DNA from: Betaproteobacteria bacterium
GTDB taxonomy: Bacteria; Pseudomonadota; Gammaproteobacteria; Burkholderiales; SG8-39
Length of the DNA: 64,000 bases
Direction of reading: 5' to 3'
Assembly (NCBI GenBank): GCA_947482825.1
Contig: CANKMT010000016.1
Span: 1 to 64,000, forward strand
The notes under the pieces were generated by a model that worked only from the letters and a program-made list of their open reading frames with translations, was not told the DNA's origin and made no database searches. This document shows positions 44,439 to 53,149 of this stretch, one piece after another (the stretch's first letter is position 1; every line of letters starts with the position of its first letter). The translations under genes were made by a program, and so were the position numbers.

Positions 44439-45934
44439 CCAGTGCAATCGACCTGCTGATGTACGGGTTCTCGCTGGCAATCCGCCCGGAGAACCTGATG
44501 TACGCATTCATCGGGTCGGTGGTCGGCACGTTCGTCGGCGTGCTCCCGGGCCTCGGGCCGGTGGCGACGATCGCGATATTGCTGCCGCTCACCTACCAGG
44601 CCGGTTCGCCGCTGGGCGCGATCATCATGCTGTCGGCGATCTACTACGGCGCGATGTACGGTGGTTCGACCACCTCGATCCTGATGCGCCTGCCCGGGGA
44701 GGCCGCCTCGGTGATCACTTGCCTCGACGGTTATGAGATGGCAAAGCAGGGTCGCGCGGGGCCGGCCCTTGCGATTGCGGCCATCGGCTCGTTCGTCGCC
44801 GGGACGCTCGCCATCATCGGCCTGTCGTTCGTCGGCCCCGCGTTCGCGCGCTTCGCGGTCGACTTCGGCCCGCCCGAAATGTTCGCGCTTGCGCTGCTCG
44901 GCGTGGCGTTGTGCGCGTCGCTCTCCGGCGGCCCGCCGCTGCGCGGCATTGCGATGGCGCTGGCCGGCATCCTGCTCGGCCTCGTGGGCGTCGACACGAT
45001 GACCGGGGTCGAGCGCCTGACGATGGGCTCGTTCAACCTGACCGGCGGCATCGAGCTGGTGCCGATGCTCATGGGCCTCTTTGGGCTGGGCGAAGTGCTG
45101 CACAACGTGGCCGTGCGCGCCGGGGCTGTGCCGCTGACCACGAAGATCGGCAAGCTGATGCCCACGCGCAGCGACTGGCGCGAGTCGGCGCCGGCAATCG
45201 GGCGCGGTTCGCTGATCGGCTTCCTGATCGGGCTGTTGCCCGGCGGCGGCGCGATTCTCGGTGCGCTCATCAGCTATGCGGTGGAAAAGAAAGTCTCGGC
45301 GCATCCGGAAAGATTCGGCAAGGGCGCGATTGCGGGAGTCGCCGGTCCGGAATCGGCGAACAACGCGGCGGCCACTTCCTCGTTCGTGCCGCTGCTGACG
45401 CTCGGCCTGCCGGGCAATGCGGTGACCGCGGTGCTGTTCGCCGGATTGATGATCCAGAACATCCAGCCCGGGCCGCTGATGCTGGTGCAGCATGCGGACA
45501 TCTTCTGGGGCGTGATCGCCTCGATGTACCTCGGCAACCTGATGCTGCTGGTGCTCAACCTGCCGCTGGTCGGGTTGTGGGTGCAACTGCTGCGGGTGCC
45601 GTTCTGGCTGCTTGCGCCTGCGATCGTGATGATTGCGGTATTCGGCACGTATTCGCTGCGCAACAACTGGTTCGACGTCGGCGTGCTGCTTGTGTCGGGC
45701 GGCGTCGGCTACCTGTTCCGGGCCGCCGCGTACGAGGCCGCGCCGCTTGCAATGGCTTTCATCCTTGCCGACATCCTCGACACTTCACTGCGCCAGGCGC
45801 TGCTGATGGGTGATGGCGGGGCGTCGATCTTCTTTACCCGGCCGCTTTCGGGTACGGTGCTCGCGGTTGCCGCGACCGTCGTCGCGGTGCAACTCTACAG
45901 CTACGGCCGGCGCCGCCGCCGGCAGGGGGCCTGA
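44435..45934 (+). CDS. tctA: Tripartite tricarboxylate transporter large membrane subunit TctA
   Basis: The 499-residue multi-spanning permease starts at GTG 44435 in a GTGA overlap with tctB. TctA signatures are present: GVLPGLGPVATIAILLPLTY near residue 38, SAIYYGAMYGGSTTSILMRLPGE near 66, LIGLLPGGGAILGALISYAVEKK near 265 and GPESANNAAATSSFVPLLTLGLPG near 305. It forms the ion-coupled channel of the transporter. The molybdenum hydroxylase gene follows after one base. Confidence 0.95.
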   Translation: MTSAIDLLMYGFSLAIRPENLMYAFIGSVVGTFVGVLPGLGPVATIAILLPLTYQAGSPLGAIIMLSAIYYGAMYGGSTTSILMRLPGEAASVITCLDGYEMAKQGRAGPALAIAAIGSFVAGTLAIIGLSFVGPAFARFAVDFGPPEMFALALLGVALCASLSGGPPLRGIAMALAGILLGLVGVDTMTGVERLTMGSFNLTGGIELVPMLMGLFGLGEVLHNVAVRAGAVPLTTKIGKLMPTRSDWRESAPAIGRGSLIGFLIGLLPGGGAILGALISYAVEKKVSAHPERFGKGAIAGVAGPESANNAAATSSFVPLLTLGLPGNAVTAVLFAGLMIQNIQPGPLMLVQHADIFWGVIASMYLGNLMLLVLNLPLVGLWVQLLRVPFWLLAPAIVMIAVFGTYSLRNNWFDVGVLLVSGGVGYLFRAAAYEAAPLAMAFILADILDTSLRQALLMGDGGASIFFTRPLSGTVLAVAATVVAVQLYSYGRRRRRQGA

Positions 45935-45935
45935 A

Positions 45936-48218
45936 ATGGATTCTGCGAGGCACCTTTACACCGGCGCGGAGATCCGCGCCGATTACCTCGACAAGGTCAC
46001 CGGCGAAGCGAAATTCGCCAGCGACATCGTCGTGCCCGGCATGCTGCACGGGCGCATCCTGCGCAGCACGATGCCGCACGCGCGCATCGTCCGCATCGAT
46101 GCTTCGGCTGCGTTGGCCATGCCTGGCGTAGTCGCGGTGCTGACCGGCGCCGACCTCGCGGGCATCGATTCCTGGGGACTGTACCTGCGCGATCGCCCCG
46201 TAATCGCCATCGACCGGGTGCGCTATGTCGGCGAGCCGGTAGCCGCAGTTGCAGCGGTGGACGAATTCACCGCCGAGGAGGCGCTTGACGCGATCATCGT
46301 CGACTACGAACCCCTGCCGCACGTCACCAACGCCGAGGAGGCCATGGCCCCGGGGGCGCCGATCCTGCACGAGACCATGGACAAGCTGAAGGATTTCTAC
46401 TTCAGGGGCGAGACGAAGACGGTCCCCGGCAGCAACATCTTCCAGCACTACCAGTATGAAACCGGCGACGTGGACAAGGCATTCGCCGATGCGCACCGCG
46501 TCTTCGAAGACGCCTTCAGGTTCCCGATGGTGTTCCACTACGCGATGGAGCCCCATGCGGTGGTCGCCGATTTCCGGGACGACTCGATCGCGCTGTGGAG
46601 TTGCGCGCAATCGCCCACCGCCGTGCAAAAGGTATTGTCGAAACTGTTTTCGATCCCGCTGGCGAAAATACGTGTCGTCTCGCCGTTCGTCGGCGGCGGA
46701 TTCGGCGGCAAGGCCTCGGTAAAGATCGACCCGCTGGTGGCGGCGCTGTCGAGAAAGGCGAAGCGCCCGGTGCGCGTGTGCCTGTCGATCGCCGAGTCGA
46801 TGCTCACCTGCCGCAGGCTGGACGGCCGCGTGGAACTGAAGACCGCGGTCGCGGCTGACGGGGCGCTGCTCGCCAAGTCGGTGCGCGTGGTGCTCAACGG
46901 CGGTGCCTACGCCGATACCGGGCCTGCGGTGGCGGTCAAGGCTGCGATCCGCGCAATCGGTCCGTACCGCATCCCGAACCTGCGGCTGGAGTCGTTCGCC
47001 GTCTACACCAACACCGTGCCCGGCGCGGCGTTCCGTTCGATCGGCGGGCCGCAGGCCGTCTGGGCGACCGAATCGCAGATGGACGTGATCGCCGATGCGC
47101 TGGGCATCGATCCGGTGGCGTATCGCCTCGCCAACATGCTGGGCAAGGGCGAGCACGTTCGCCCGGACCTGCGCGCGCTCGACGTGGACATGCCTTCCAT
47201 GATGAAGAAGGCGATCGCGCTGATGGACGCCGAGGCCGGCAACGACAAACGTTCGCGCGGCGTGGCGGTGGCCGCCACCGATCCGGGCGTGCTGCCGGTG
47301 GGCGGTGCGATCGTGCGAATGAAGGCCGACGGCTCGGTGCTCGTCCTCGCCAACACGGTGGAGATCGGGCAGGGTACGCACGGCGTGCTGCGCTCGGTCG
47401 CGGCGCGCGCCCTTTCCCAGCCTCTCGCGAATGTCAGCGTCCCGGCGCCGGATACCGACATCGCGCCCTATGACTGGGGCACTGGGGCGAGCCGCTCTTC
47501 GGTCGTGATCGGCCTCGCGGTCGAGGAAGCCTGCGCGCAGATTTCCAAAGAAGTGAGGGAACTCGCTGCGGACCTCTTCGGCGGCGATGCCGCGGCCTAC
47601 GTGCTTGCCGACGGCGGTGTCGCCGGACCGCATGGATTCAGCTCCATCGCAGACCTGCTGCACCGGCTGAACGGCGTGGACAGCGGCGAGTTCGTCGGCA
47701 TTGGGCGGATCACGCCGCGCTCGAAGAATGGCGGCCTCGCGCTTGCGCCGCTCTTCTGGGAGACCGCGGTCGGCGTGGGCGAGACCGAAGTCGATACCGA
47801 AACCGGCGAAGTGCGCCTCGTGCGCTACGTGAGCGCGGCCGATGTCGGCCGGGTGCTGAACCGCAAAGCGGCCGAGGGCCAGGACGAGGGCGCCGCGGTG
47901 CAGGGCCTCGGCCACTCGCTCTACGAGGAGTTGCTCTACGAGGACGGGCAGCCGATCAATGCCAGCATGATCGATTACCACGTCCCGGCAATGGACGAGA
48001 CGCCGCGCCAGTTCGTGACGCTGCTTGTCGAGAGCGGGGACGGGCCCGGGCCGGGCGGCGCGCGCGGCATGGGCGAAGGAGGCATCCTGCCGGTCGCGCC
48101 GGTGATCGCCAATGCGCTCGCCCGCCGCTACGGCGCGCGGGTGCGCGACCTCCCGCTGACCCCTGAGAAGGTCTGGCGCGCGCTGCGCGAGGCTGCGGCG
48201 CGCAAGGGGAAGGCATGA
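45936..48218 (+). CDS. Xanthine-dehydrogenase-family molybdopterin-binding subunit
   Basis: The 760-residue molybdenum-cofactor hydroxylase large subunit has aldehyde-oxidase a/b hammerhead sequence near 10-120 (LDKVTGEAKFASDI) and molybdopterin-binding VSPFVGGGFGGKASVK near 245, FRSIGGPQAVWATESQMD near 365 and NTVEIGQGTHGVLRSVAA near 470. The catalytic Glu lies in GGARGMGEGGILPVAP near 715. Such subunits insert oxygen from water next to a ring nitrogen or oxidise aldehydes. The usual FAD (medium) and 2Fe-2S (small) subunit genes are absent on both sides, which is odd; partners must be elsewhere or replaced. Confidence 0.93.
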   Translation: MDSARHLYTGAEIRADYLDKVTGEAKFASDIVVPGMLHGRILRSTMPHARIVRIDASAALAMPGVVAVLTGADLAGIDSWGLYLRDRPVIAIDRVRYVGEPVAAVAAVDEFTAEEALDAIIVDYEPLPHVTNAEEAMAPGAPILHETMDKLKDFYFRGETKTVPGSNIFQHYQYETGDVDKAFADAHRVFEDAFRFPMVFHYAMEPHAVVADFRDDSIALWSCAQSPTAVQKVLSKLFSIPLAKIRVVSPFVGGGFGGKASVKIDPLVAALSRKAKRPVRVCLSIAESMLTCRRLDGRVELKTAVAADGALLAKSVRVVLNGGAYADTGPAVAVKAAIRAIGPYRIPNLRLESFAVYTNTVPGAAFRSIGGPQAVWATESQMDVIADALGIDPVAYRLANMLGKGEHVRPDLRALDVDMPSMMKKAIALMDAEAGNDKRSRGVAVAATDPGVLPVGGAIVRMKADGSVLVLANTVEIGQGTHGVLRSVAARALSQPLANVSVPAPDTDIAPYDWGTGASRSSVVIGLAVEEACAQISKEVRELAADLFGGDAAAYVLADGGVAGPHGFSSIADLLHRLNGVDSGEFVGIGRITPRSKNGGLALAPLFWETAVGVGETEVDTETGEVRLVRYVSAADVGRVLNRKAAEGQDEGAAVQGLGHSLYEELLYEDGQPINASMIDYHVPAMDETPRQFVTLLVESGDGPGPGGARGMGEGGILPVAPVIANALARRYGARVRDLPLTPEKVWRALREAAARKGKA

Positions 48219-48242
48219 ATATCCATAAATCGGTGGTGGACC

Positions 48243-49208
48243 TTGCATGACGTAAGCATCTCGGCCGACGGGCGCGACCCGCCCAAGGCATTCGACGCCA
48301 AGTTCGCCGCCGGCGAGGCCGGCGGCGCGGCGCAGATCTGGCTCGCCAACCATCTGTTCCAGCGCGATCCGGTCGCGCTTGCCTCACGGGTGCTCGGCGC
48401 AAGCACGCGCCTACGCGTCGCGCTGATGGCGATGAGCCCGTTCACCGTGCACCCGGTGCAGGCAGCGATGGCCGCTGCAACGCTGGATGAGTACTACCCC
48501 GGCCGGGTGACGCTGTGCTACGGGGTCGGCGCCCCAGTCGACCTCGACTCGGTGGGCATCGCTGCGCAGAAGCCCTTGCGGCCGATGCGCGAGGCGCTGC
48601 AGATCTCGCGCGCATTGCTGGCGGGCGAGACCGTGAAGCACGATGGGCAGACTTTCCGGGTTCACGGGCGCGGCCTCGCCACCGGCGCGCGCCGCGTGCC
48701 GATCGTGCTGGCCGCCTCCGGCCCGCAGATGCTGGAACTCGCGGGGGCCGCCGCGGACGGCGTGCTGATCAGCGCTTCCAGTTCGGTCGAGTTCGTGCGC
48801 TGGTGCATGGACCACGTGCGCCGCGGCGCGGCCGGGCGCAAGGTACGGGCCAGCGGGCTCGTCTATGCCTCGGTAAGCGCGGATAGCGCCGAAGCCGGCG
48901 CGCGCGTGCGCCGCATGCTCGCGATCACGCTGCGCGGCGAACACCACCGCTTGAATCTCGAGCTCGCCGGCACGCACCTCGACCAGGCCGCGCTGCGCGC
49001 CGCGGCGGCACGCAACGATTGGGCGGCCGCCGAGGCGCTGATCTCCGAAGAAGTCATCGCTCGTCACTCGGCCAGCGGCGACGCGGCCGGCGTGCGTGCG
49101 CGGTTCGCCGAATACCATGCCGCAGGCCTGGATGAGGTCGTTATCGCAGGTGCGCGCGACGGCGCGCAGATCGCGGCGCTGCTCGCCGCCGTGCAACCAG
49201 TTTTGTGA
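48243..49208 (+). CDS. Luciferase-like (LLM class) flavin-dependent oxidoreductase 1, N-terminus uncertain
   Basis: About 320 residues of the bacterial-luciferase-like fold: AAQIWLANHLFQRDPVALASRVLGAS near residue 29, YYPGRVTLCYGVGAPVDLDS near 80, and VPIVLAASGPQMLELAGAAADGVLIS near 150. The only in-frame start is TTG 48243, poorly spaced. An ATG at 48247, well placed behind ggtgga, is one base out of frame (ATG AC GTA AGC ATC). One lost base there would restore a normal MxVSIS start. The gene may thus be weakly expressed, frameshifted or miscalled. With FMNH2 from a reductase it could oxygenate the pathway substrate. Confidence 0.8.
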   Translation: MHDVSISADGRDPPKAFDAKFAAGEAGGAAQIWLANHLFQRDPVALASRVLGASTRLRVALMAMSPFTVHPVQAAMAAATLDEYYPGRVTLCYGVGAPVDLDSVGIAAQKPLRPMREALQISRALLAGETVKHDGQTFRVHGRGLATGARRVPIVLAASGPQMLELAGAAADGVLISASSSVEFVRWCMDHVRRGAAGRKVRASGLVYASVSADSAEAGARVRRMLAITLRGEHHRLNLELAGTHLDQAALRAAAARNDWAAAEALISEEVIARHSASGDAAGVRARFAEYHAAGLDEVVIAGARDGAQIAALLAAVQPVL

Positions 49209-49218
49209 AAGGACTGCC

Positions 49219-50226
49219 ATGAAATTCAGCGTTTGCCTGTCGACCGGTTTCGAAGGCGTGATGTACCCGATCCCGTTCGCCGGGCCGGAGGATTTCGTCG
49301 CGCAGGCGAAACTGTGCGAGCGCCTGGGCTACGACTCGGTGTGGGGCAACGACCACATCACCACCCAGGACTACGTGAAGGACCTGTTCCCCGGCAAGCC
49401 GCCGAATTTCTACGAGCCGCTGATCACGCTGGCCGCAATCGCCGGCGCGACGACGAAGATCGGCCTGGGCACGGCGCTGCTGGTGCTGCCGATGCGCGAG
49501 CCGGTGTACCTGGCCAAGCAGGCGCTCACGCTCGACCACATGAGCAACGGCCGCTTCATGCTCGGCGTGGGCCTGGGCGCCTACCGCGAAGAGTTCCTTG
49601 CCTGGGGCGGTAACCGGGTCAAGAGCGCGCGGCGCGGCGACATCATGGACGAGGGGTTGCAGGCCCTGATGCTGCTCCTGAACGAGCCCGAGGCGAGCAT
49701 GGAAGGCAAGTACGCGGGATTCAAGGGTGTGCAGATGTTCCCGAAAGCACGGCGCCAGCCGTTCCCGCTTTACGTGGGCGGCCACAACGTGGAGGCGGTG
49801 GAGCGGGCCGCGCGCGTCGGGCAGGGCTGGCTGCCCGGCTGGCGGCCGTGGAACGAACTGGCCGAACGCATCGTGCTGCTCAAGCGGCGTGCCGCCGAGC
49901 ATGGCCGCGACCCCGCGCAGGTCGAAGTCGCGCCGCAGTTCTCGGTGACCGTCGGCAAGACCCCGGAGGCGGCCGAGAAACGCTACATGGCCAGCGGCCT
50001 CGTGGCGCATCGCCAGTCGCTCGCCTACACGGGGCGCGACCTTTCCCAACAGGTGACCGCGAACCTCGTGGGGTCACCCGAACTCCTGCGTGAAAAGGTG
50101 GGCAAGCTGGCCGAGATCGGTGTCGACCACTGCTGCGCGCTGATGTTCCCGGCCGACACGGTCGCCGAAATGAACGACCAGGTGCAATGGTTCGCCGAGG
50201 ACGTGATCAACAAGGTCAGTGCCTGA
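49219..50226 (+). CDS. Luciferase-like (LLM class) flavin-dependent oxidoreductase 2
   Basis: The 335-residue TIM-barrel flavin monooxygenase starts at ATG 49219 (MKFSVCLSTGFEG) behind aaagga. Family features: LCERLGYDSVWGNDHITTQDY near residue 31, MSNGRFMLGVGLGAYREEFLAWG near 110, and PLYVGGHNVEAVERAARVGQGWLPGW near 183. It follows LLM 1 by 10 bp. The two share only fold-level similarity and may act on successive intermediates or form a heteromer. The reduced flavin probably comes from the next gene product. Confidence 0.9.
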   Translation: MKFSVCLSTGFEGVMYPIPFAGPEDFVAQAKLCERLGYDSVWGNDHITTQDYVKDLFPGKPPNFYEPLITLAAIAGATTKIGLGTALLVLPMREPVYLAKQALTLDHMSNGRFMLGVGLGAYREEFLAWGGNRVKSARRGDIMDEGLQALMLLLNEPEASMEGKYAGFKGVQMFPKARRQPFPLYVGGHNVEAVERAARVGQGWLPGWRPWNELAERIVLLKRRAAEHGRDPAQVEVAPQFSVTVGKTPEAAEKRYMASGLVAHRQSLAYTGRDLSQQVTANLVGSPELLREKVGKLAEIGVDHCCALMFPADTVAEMNDQVQWFAEDVINKVSA

Positions 50227-50239
50227 AGCAGCCGCCGCG

Positions 50240-50857
50240 ATGACCGTGCAAGCGCATATGGCGCTCGACTACGAGTCCATCTTTCCGGGATCCCTGGATC
50301 GCGCGCACCGCTACAAGCTGTTTACCGGGACGGTGATCCCGCGGCCGATCGCATTGGTGACCACCCTCGGCGCACAGGGGCAGGTGAATGCGGCGCCGTT
50401 CAGCCAGTTCATCATCGTCGCAGTCGACCCGGGGCTGCTGGGGATCTCGATCGGCCCCGACCCGCGCGGCCACAAGGACACGCTGGTCAACATCCAACGC
50501 GAGGGGGAGTTCGTCATCAACACGGTGCCCGGCCCGCTGGCCGAAATCGTGCAGCGTTGCGGCGAGGACATGCCGCCCGAGGTCAGCGAAATCGAGGTCA
50601 CCGGCCTGGGCCTGCTCCCGTCGGACGTTGTCAGGACGCCCCGTGTCGCGCAATCGCGGGCACAGTTCGAATGCCGGCTCGAGAGGATCGTCGAGGTGGG
50701 CAACGGGCCGAACCACTTCATCATCGGCGAGGTCGTGCTGGTGCATATCGGCCGGGGCCTGCACGAGGACTGCAGGGTGGATGCGCGCAGGCTCGATCCC
50801 CTGGCGCGCATCGGGGGCAGGAACTATTCGCGGCTCGGAGATATCATTGAAACCTGA
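50240..50857 (+). CDS. Flavin reductase-like domain protein
   Basis: The 205-residue protein has the split-barrel FMN-binding fold of two-component monooxygenase reductases: LFTGTVIPRPIALVTTLGAQG near residue 25, NAAPFSQFIIVAVDPGLLGISIG near 47, and KDTLVNIQREGEFVIN near 76. It probably supplies reduced FMN to the two LLM enzymes just upstream. The start is ATG 50240; a GTG at 50219 overlapping the previous stop is possible. It is the last gene of the long operon; 116 bp without a gene follow. Confidence 0.88.
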   Translation: MTVQAHMALDYESIFPGSLDRAHRYKLFTGTVIPRPIALVTTLGAQGQVNAAPFSQFIIVAVDPGLLGISIGPDPRGHKDTLVNIQREGEFVINTVPGPLAEIVQRCGEDMPPEVSEIEVTGLGLLPSDVVRTPRVAQSRAQFECRLERIVEVGNGPNHFIIGEVVLVHIGRGLHEDCRVDARRLDPLARIGGRNYSRLGDIIET

Positions 50858-50973
50858 ACACGGGCCGGACGGCGGATCGATTGATTTCTATATTTGGCAA
50901 AGTAGTTGACCGGAATGCCGCGCAGATATTAGATCTACGCAATGTAAAGTCATTCTTTTCGGCGCCTTCCTGA

Positions 50974-52215
50974 ATGCTTCCTGTCGCCTGGCCGATGGTG
51001 CGCCCGGCGCTTGCGCCGGTGTCGATCGTGGTCCTCGCCGCGTTTTGCGTGGCGGCCGGCCCGGCCCTGCCGGCGTCCCTGGCCGGCTTGCCGGCGCTCG
51101 GCCCCTATGTCGCGCTGCTGGCCGCCGGGGCGATTGCGCTCTGGTTCAACCGCGGGCGCGCCTTCATCGCCGCGGTTTCGATGCTTTGCGCCTACGCCGG
51201 CTATCGGTACGCGATCGACCTCAGCCCCTTTGCGGCCAAGGTCACCTACACCGCGCTGGTGGTGATCGTGCCGGCCAACATCCTCGCCTCAATGGTGCAG
51301 GCCGAGCGGGGCGTCTTCCACCACCATAACCACCGCTGGCTGCTGGTCATCGTCGCGGAGCTTCTGCTCGTGCTCTGGATCGCGAGCGCCGGTCGCACCA
51401 GCCTGTCGGGCGAATCGTGGAAGGCGATCTTCGAGCATTGGGCGCTCAACAGTCCGCCGACGCCGCTCATCGGGCGGCTCCTCTTCGCAGCCGCCCTCAG
51501 TGCGGTGGCGTGGCGCGCGTATCCCAGGCCATCCGCAATCGAGCCGCGCGCGCTCGACATCGGGCTTGCGGGCGCGCTGGCTTCGTTCTTCATCGCTGCG
51601 GAATGGGGCGCCTCGCCCGCGGTGTTCGCTGCTTTCATGACTGCGGCAGGCACAGTGCTCGTCGTCGCGGTGCTGCAGGAGACGCATCGCCTTGCATTTG
51701 CCGACGAGCTCACCGGCCTGCCCGGCCGCCGCGCGCTGAACGAGCGGCTGGCTGCGCTCGGTCCGGTGTGCGCCGTGGCGATGGCCGACGTGGACCATTT
51801 CAAGAAATTCAACGACGTGCACGGCCACGATACCGGCGACCAGGTGCTCAAGCTGGTCGCGGCGCGGCTTGCCGGGGTCCGGGGCGGCGGGGTCGCGTTC
51901 CGCTATGGCGGCGAGGAGTTCTGCGTGGTCTTCGACGGCCGCACGGCGGCCGAGGCCCTGCCGCACCTGGAAGACATCCGGGCGTCCGTAGAGGATTACA
52001 AGATGGCCGTTCGCAGCGAAGAGCGGCCCCGCGATGCCGAGGCCGGCACCCGGTTGCGCGGCGCGACGTTGCCACAGAAGATGATTTCGGTGACGATCAG
52101 CATCGGCGTGGCCGACCGGCGCGAACTCGACGTGAAGCCGTTGGCCGTGGTCAAGGCCGCCGACGAAGCGCTCTACCGCGCAAAGGGCGGCGGCCGCAAC
52201 CGGGTTTCAACGTAA
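50974..52215 (+). CDS. Membrane diguanylate cyclase (GGDEF)
   Basis: The 413-residue protein has an N-terminal half with about seven hydrophobic segments (residues 10-240) and a C-terminal GGDEF domain: DELTGLPGRRALNERL near 247, MADVDHFKKFNDVHGHDTGDQVL near 270, and active-site RYGGEEF near 309. It should make cyclic-di-GMP in response to a membrane signal. The product-inhibition I-site RxxD is not present five residues before GGEEF, so it may escape feedback. It is transcribed with the NnrU-like gene 17 bp downstream. Confidence 0.93.
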   Translation: MLPVAWPMVRPALAPVSIVVLAAFCVAAGPALPASLAGLPALGPYVALLAAGAIALWFNRGRAFIAAVSMLCAYAGYRYAIDLSPFAAKVTYTALVVIVPANILASMVQAERGVFHHHNHRWLLVIVAELLLVLWIASAGRTSLSGESWKAIFEHWALNSPPTPLIGRLLFAAALSAVAWRAYPRPSAIEPRALDIGLAGALASFFIAAEWGASPAVFAAFMTAAGTVLVVAVLQETHRLAFADELTGLPGRRALNERLAALGPVCAVAMADVDHFKKFNDVHGHDTGDQVLKLVAARLAGVRGGGVAFRYGGEEFCVVFDGRTAAEALPHLEDIRASVEDYKMAVRSEERPRDAEAGTRLRGATLPQKMISVTISIGVADRRELDVKPLAVVKAADEALYRAKGGGRNRVST

Positions 52216-52232
52216 CGCTTCAAGGAATTTCC

Positions 52233-52799
52233 ATGGAAATCCTGCTTTTCGGCCTGGCCCTCTTCCTCGGCATCCACCTGGTGCCGGCGCTGCCGCCGCT
52301 GCGCGCAGCATGCGTCGCGAAGCTTGGGGAGAATCGCTACAAGGGCGTGTTCTCGATCGTATCGGCCGTCGGACTTGTACTGATCATTGTTGGATACGCG
52401 TACGCGCCGCGCGGGGAGCAGATTTTCATCCCTTCGGTGGGCGCGCGCCATGCATCGCCGCTGGTGGTGATCCTGGCCTTCATCCTGCTGGCCGCCGCAA
52501 ACATGCGCAGCCACTTGCGGCGCATCCTGCGGCACCCGATGCTGATCGGGGTCGGGTTGTGGGCGCTGGTGCACCTGCTGGCCAACGGGCACGCGAAGGC
52601 GACGATCCTGTTCGGGGCTTTTCTCGTCTACGCGGCGCTGGACCTGGGCTCGGCGGTGGCGCGCGGCGCCGTAAAGACTTTCGTGCCGCAATTGAAGTAC
52701 GACCTCATGGCCGTCGGCGGCGGCATCGGACTGGCGCTGCTGGTGCTGTGGATGCATCGCATCCTGTTCGGGGTCGCCCCGGTGCCCTGGAGCCTCTGA
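52233..52799 (+). CDS. NnrU-family membrane protein
   Basis: The 188-residue inner-membrane protein has about five hydrophobic helices and the NnrU pattern: FLGIHLVPALPPLRAACVAKLGENRYKGVFS near residue 10, then MRSHLRRILRHPMLIGVGLWALVHLLANG near 90. NnrU was first linked to nitrite/NO metabolism, and homologues are related to isoprenoid-modifying membrane enzymes; the role is uncertain. ATG 52233 follows a purine-rich caaggaattt site. The longer track ORF runs back through the cyclase gene and is not real. Confidence 0.87.
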   Translation: MEILLFGLALFLGIHLVPALPPLRAACVAKLGENRYKGVFSIVSAVGLVLIIVGYAYAPRGEQIFIPSVGARHASPLVVILAFILLAAANMRSHLRRILRHPMLIGVGLWALVHLLANGHAKATILFGAFLVYAALDLGSAVARGAVKTFVPQLKYDLMAVGGGIGLALLVLWMHRILFGVAPVPWSL

Positions 52800-52816
52800 G
52801 GGCAGCGCAGCCCCGG

Positions 52817-53020
52817 CTACTTCTCGCCGATCTTCTTGGGCGGCTTGCCCTTGAGGGTGGTTTCGAGGACCGTGCCGATCGCGGCGCCGGCAACGGTGCA
52901 GATCAGGGTCCACCAGGACCAGAGGCCCTTCCACACCTCCATGTCGGCCATCACGATGCGCACCATCACCACCAGGATGAACACCGGAAATAGCATGCCG
53001 AAGAAGAAACTGAGTTTCAT
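52817..53020 (-). CDS. Small two-helix membrane protein, hypothetical
   Basis: The 67-residue protein has two hydrophobic segments: FFFGMLFPVFILVVMVRIVM and LWSWWTLICTVAGAAIGTVL, with a basic C-terminus KGKPPKKIGEK. I do not recognise a family. It converges on the NnrU-like gene and is divergent from the RidA-like gene. Hydrophobic pattern and isolated position support a real small gene. Confidence 0.65.
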   Translation of the reverse strand: MKLSFFFGMLFPVFILVVMVRIVMADMEVWKGLWSWWTLICTVAGAAIGTVLETTLKGKPPKKIGEK

Positions 53021-53149
53021 AAAGCCGACCTTACCAAAGTTTCAACCCGCGTGGAGGTGCGTTTTCAGGGTTTCTTCGCAACTCTTTGAATTGATAATAT
53101 CCCGACTTCGGCGCCAATCGTCGCCTGAAAAGAAGCGGGAGGCAGTGAA

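Noticed and set aside
45834-48353. 839-codon minus-strand ORF opposite the molybdenum hydroxylase
   Set aside because: The plus-strand frame has all xanthine-dehydrogenase-family motifs; the minus frame is a compositional shadow.
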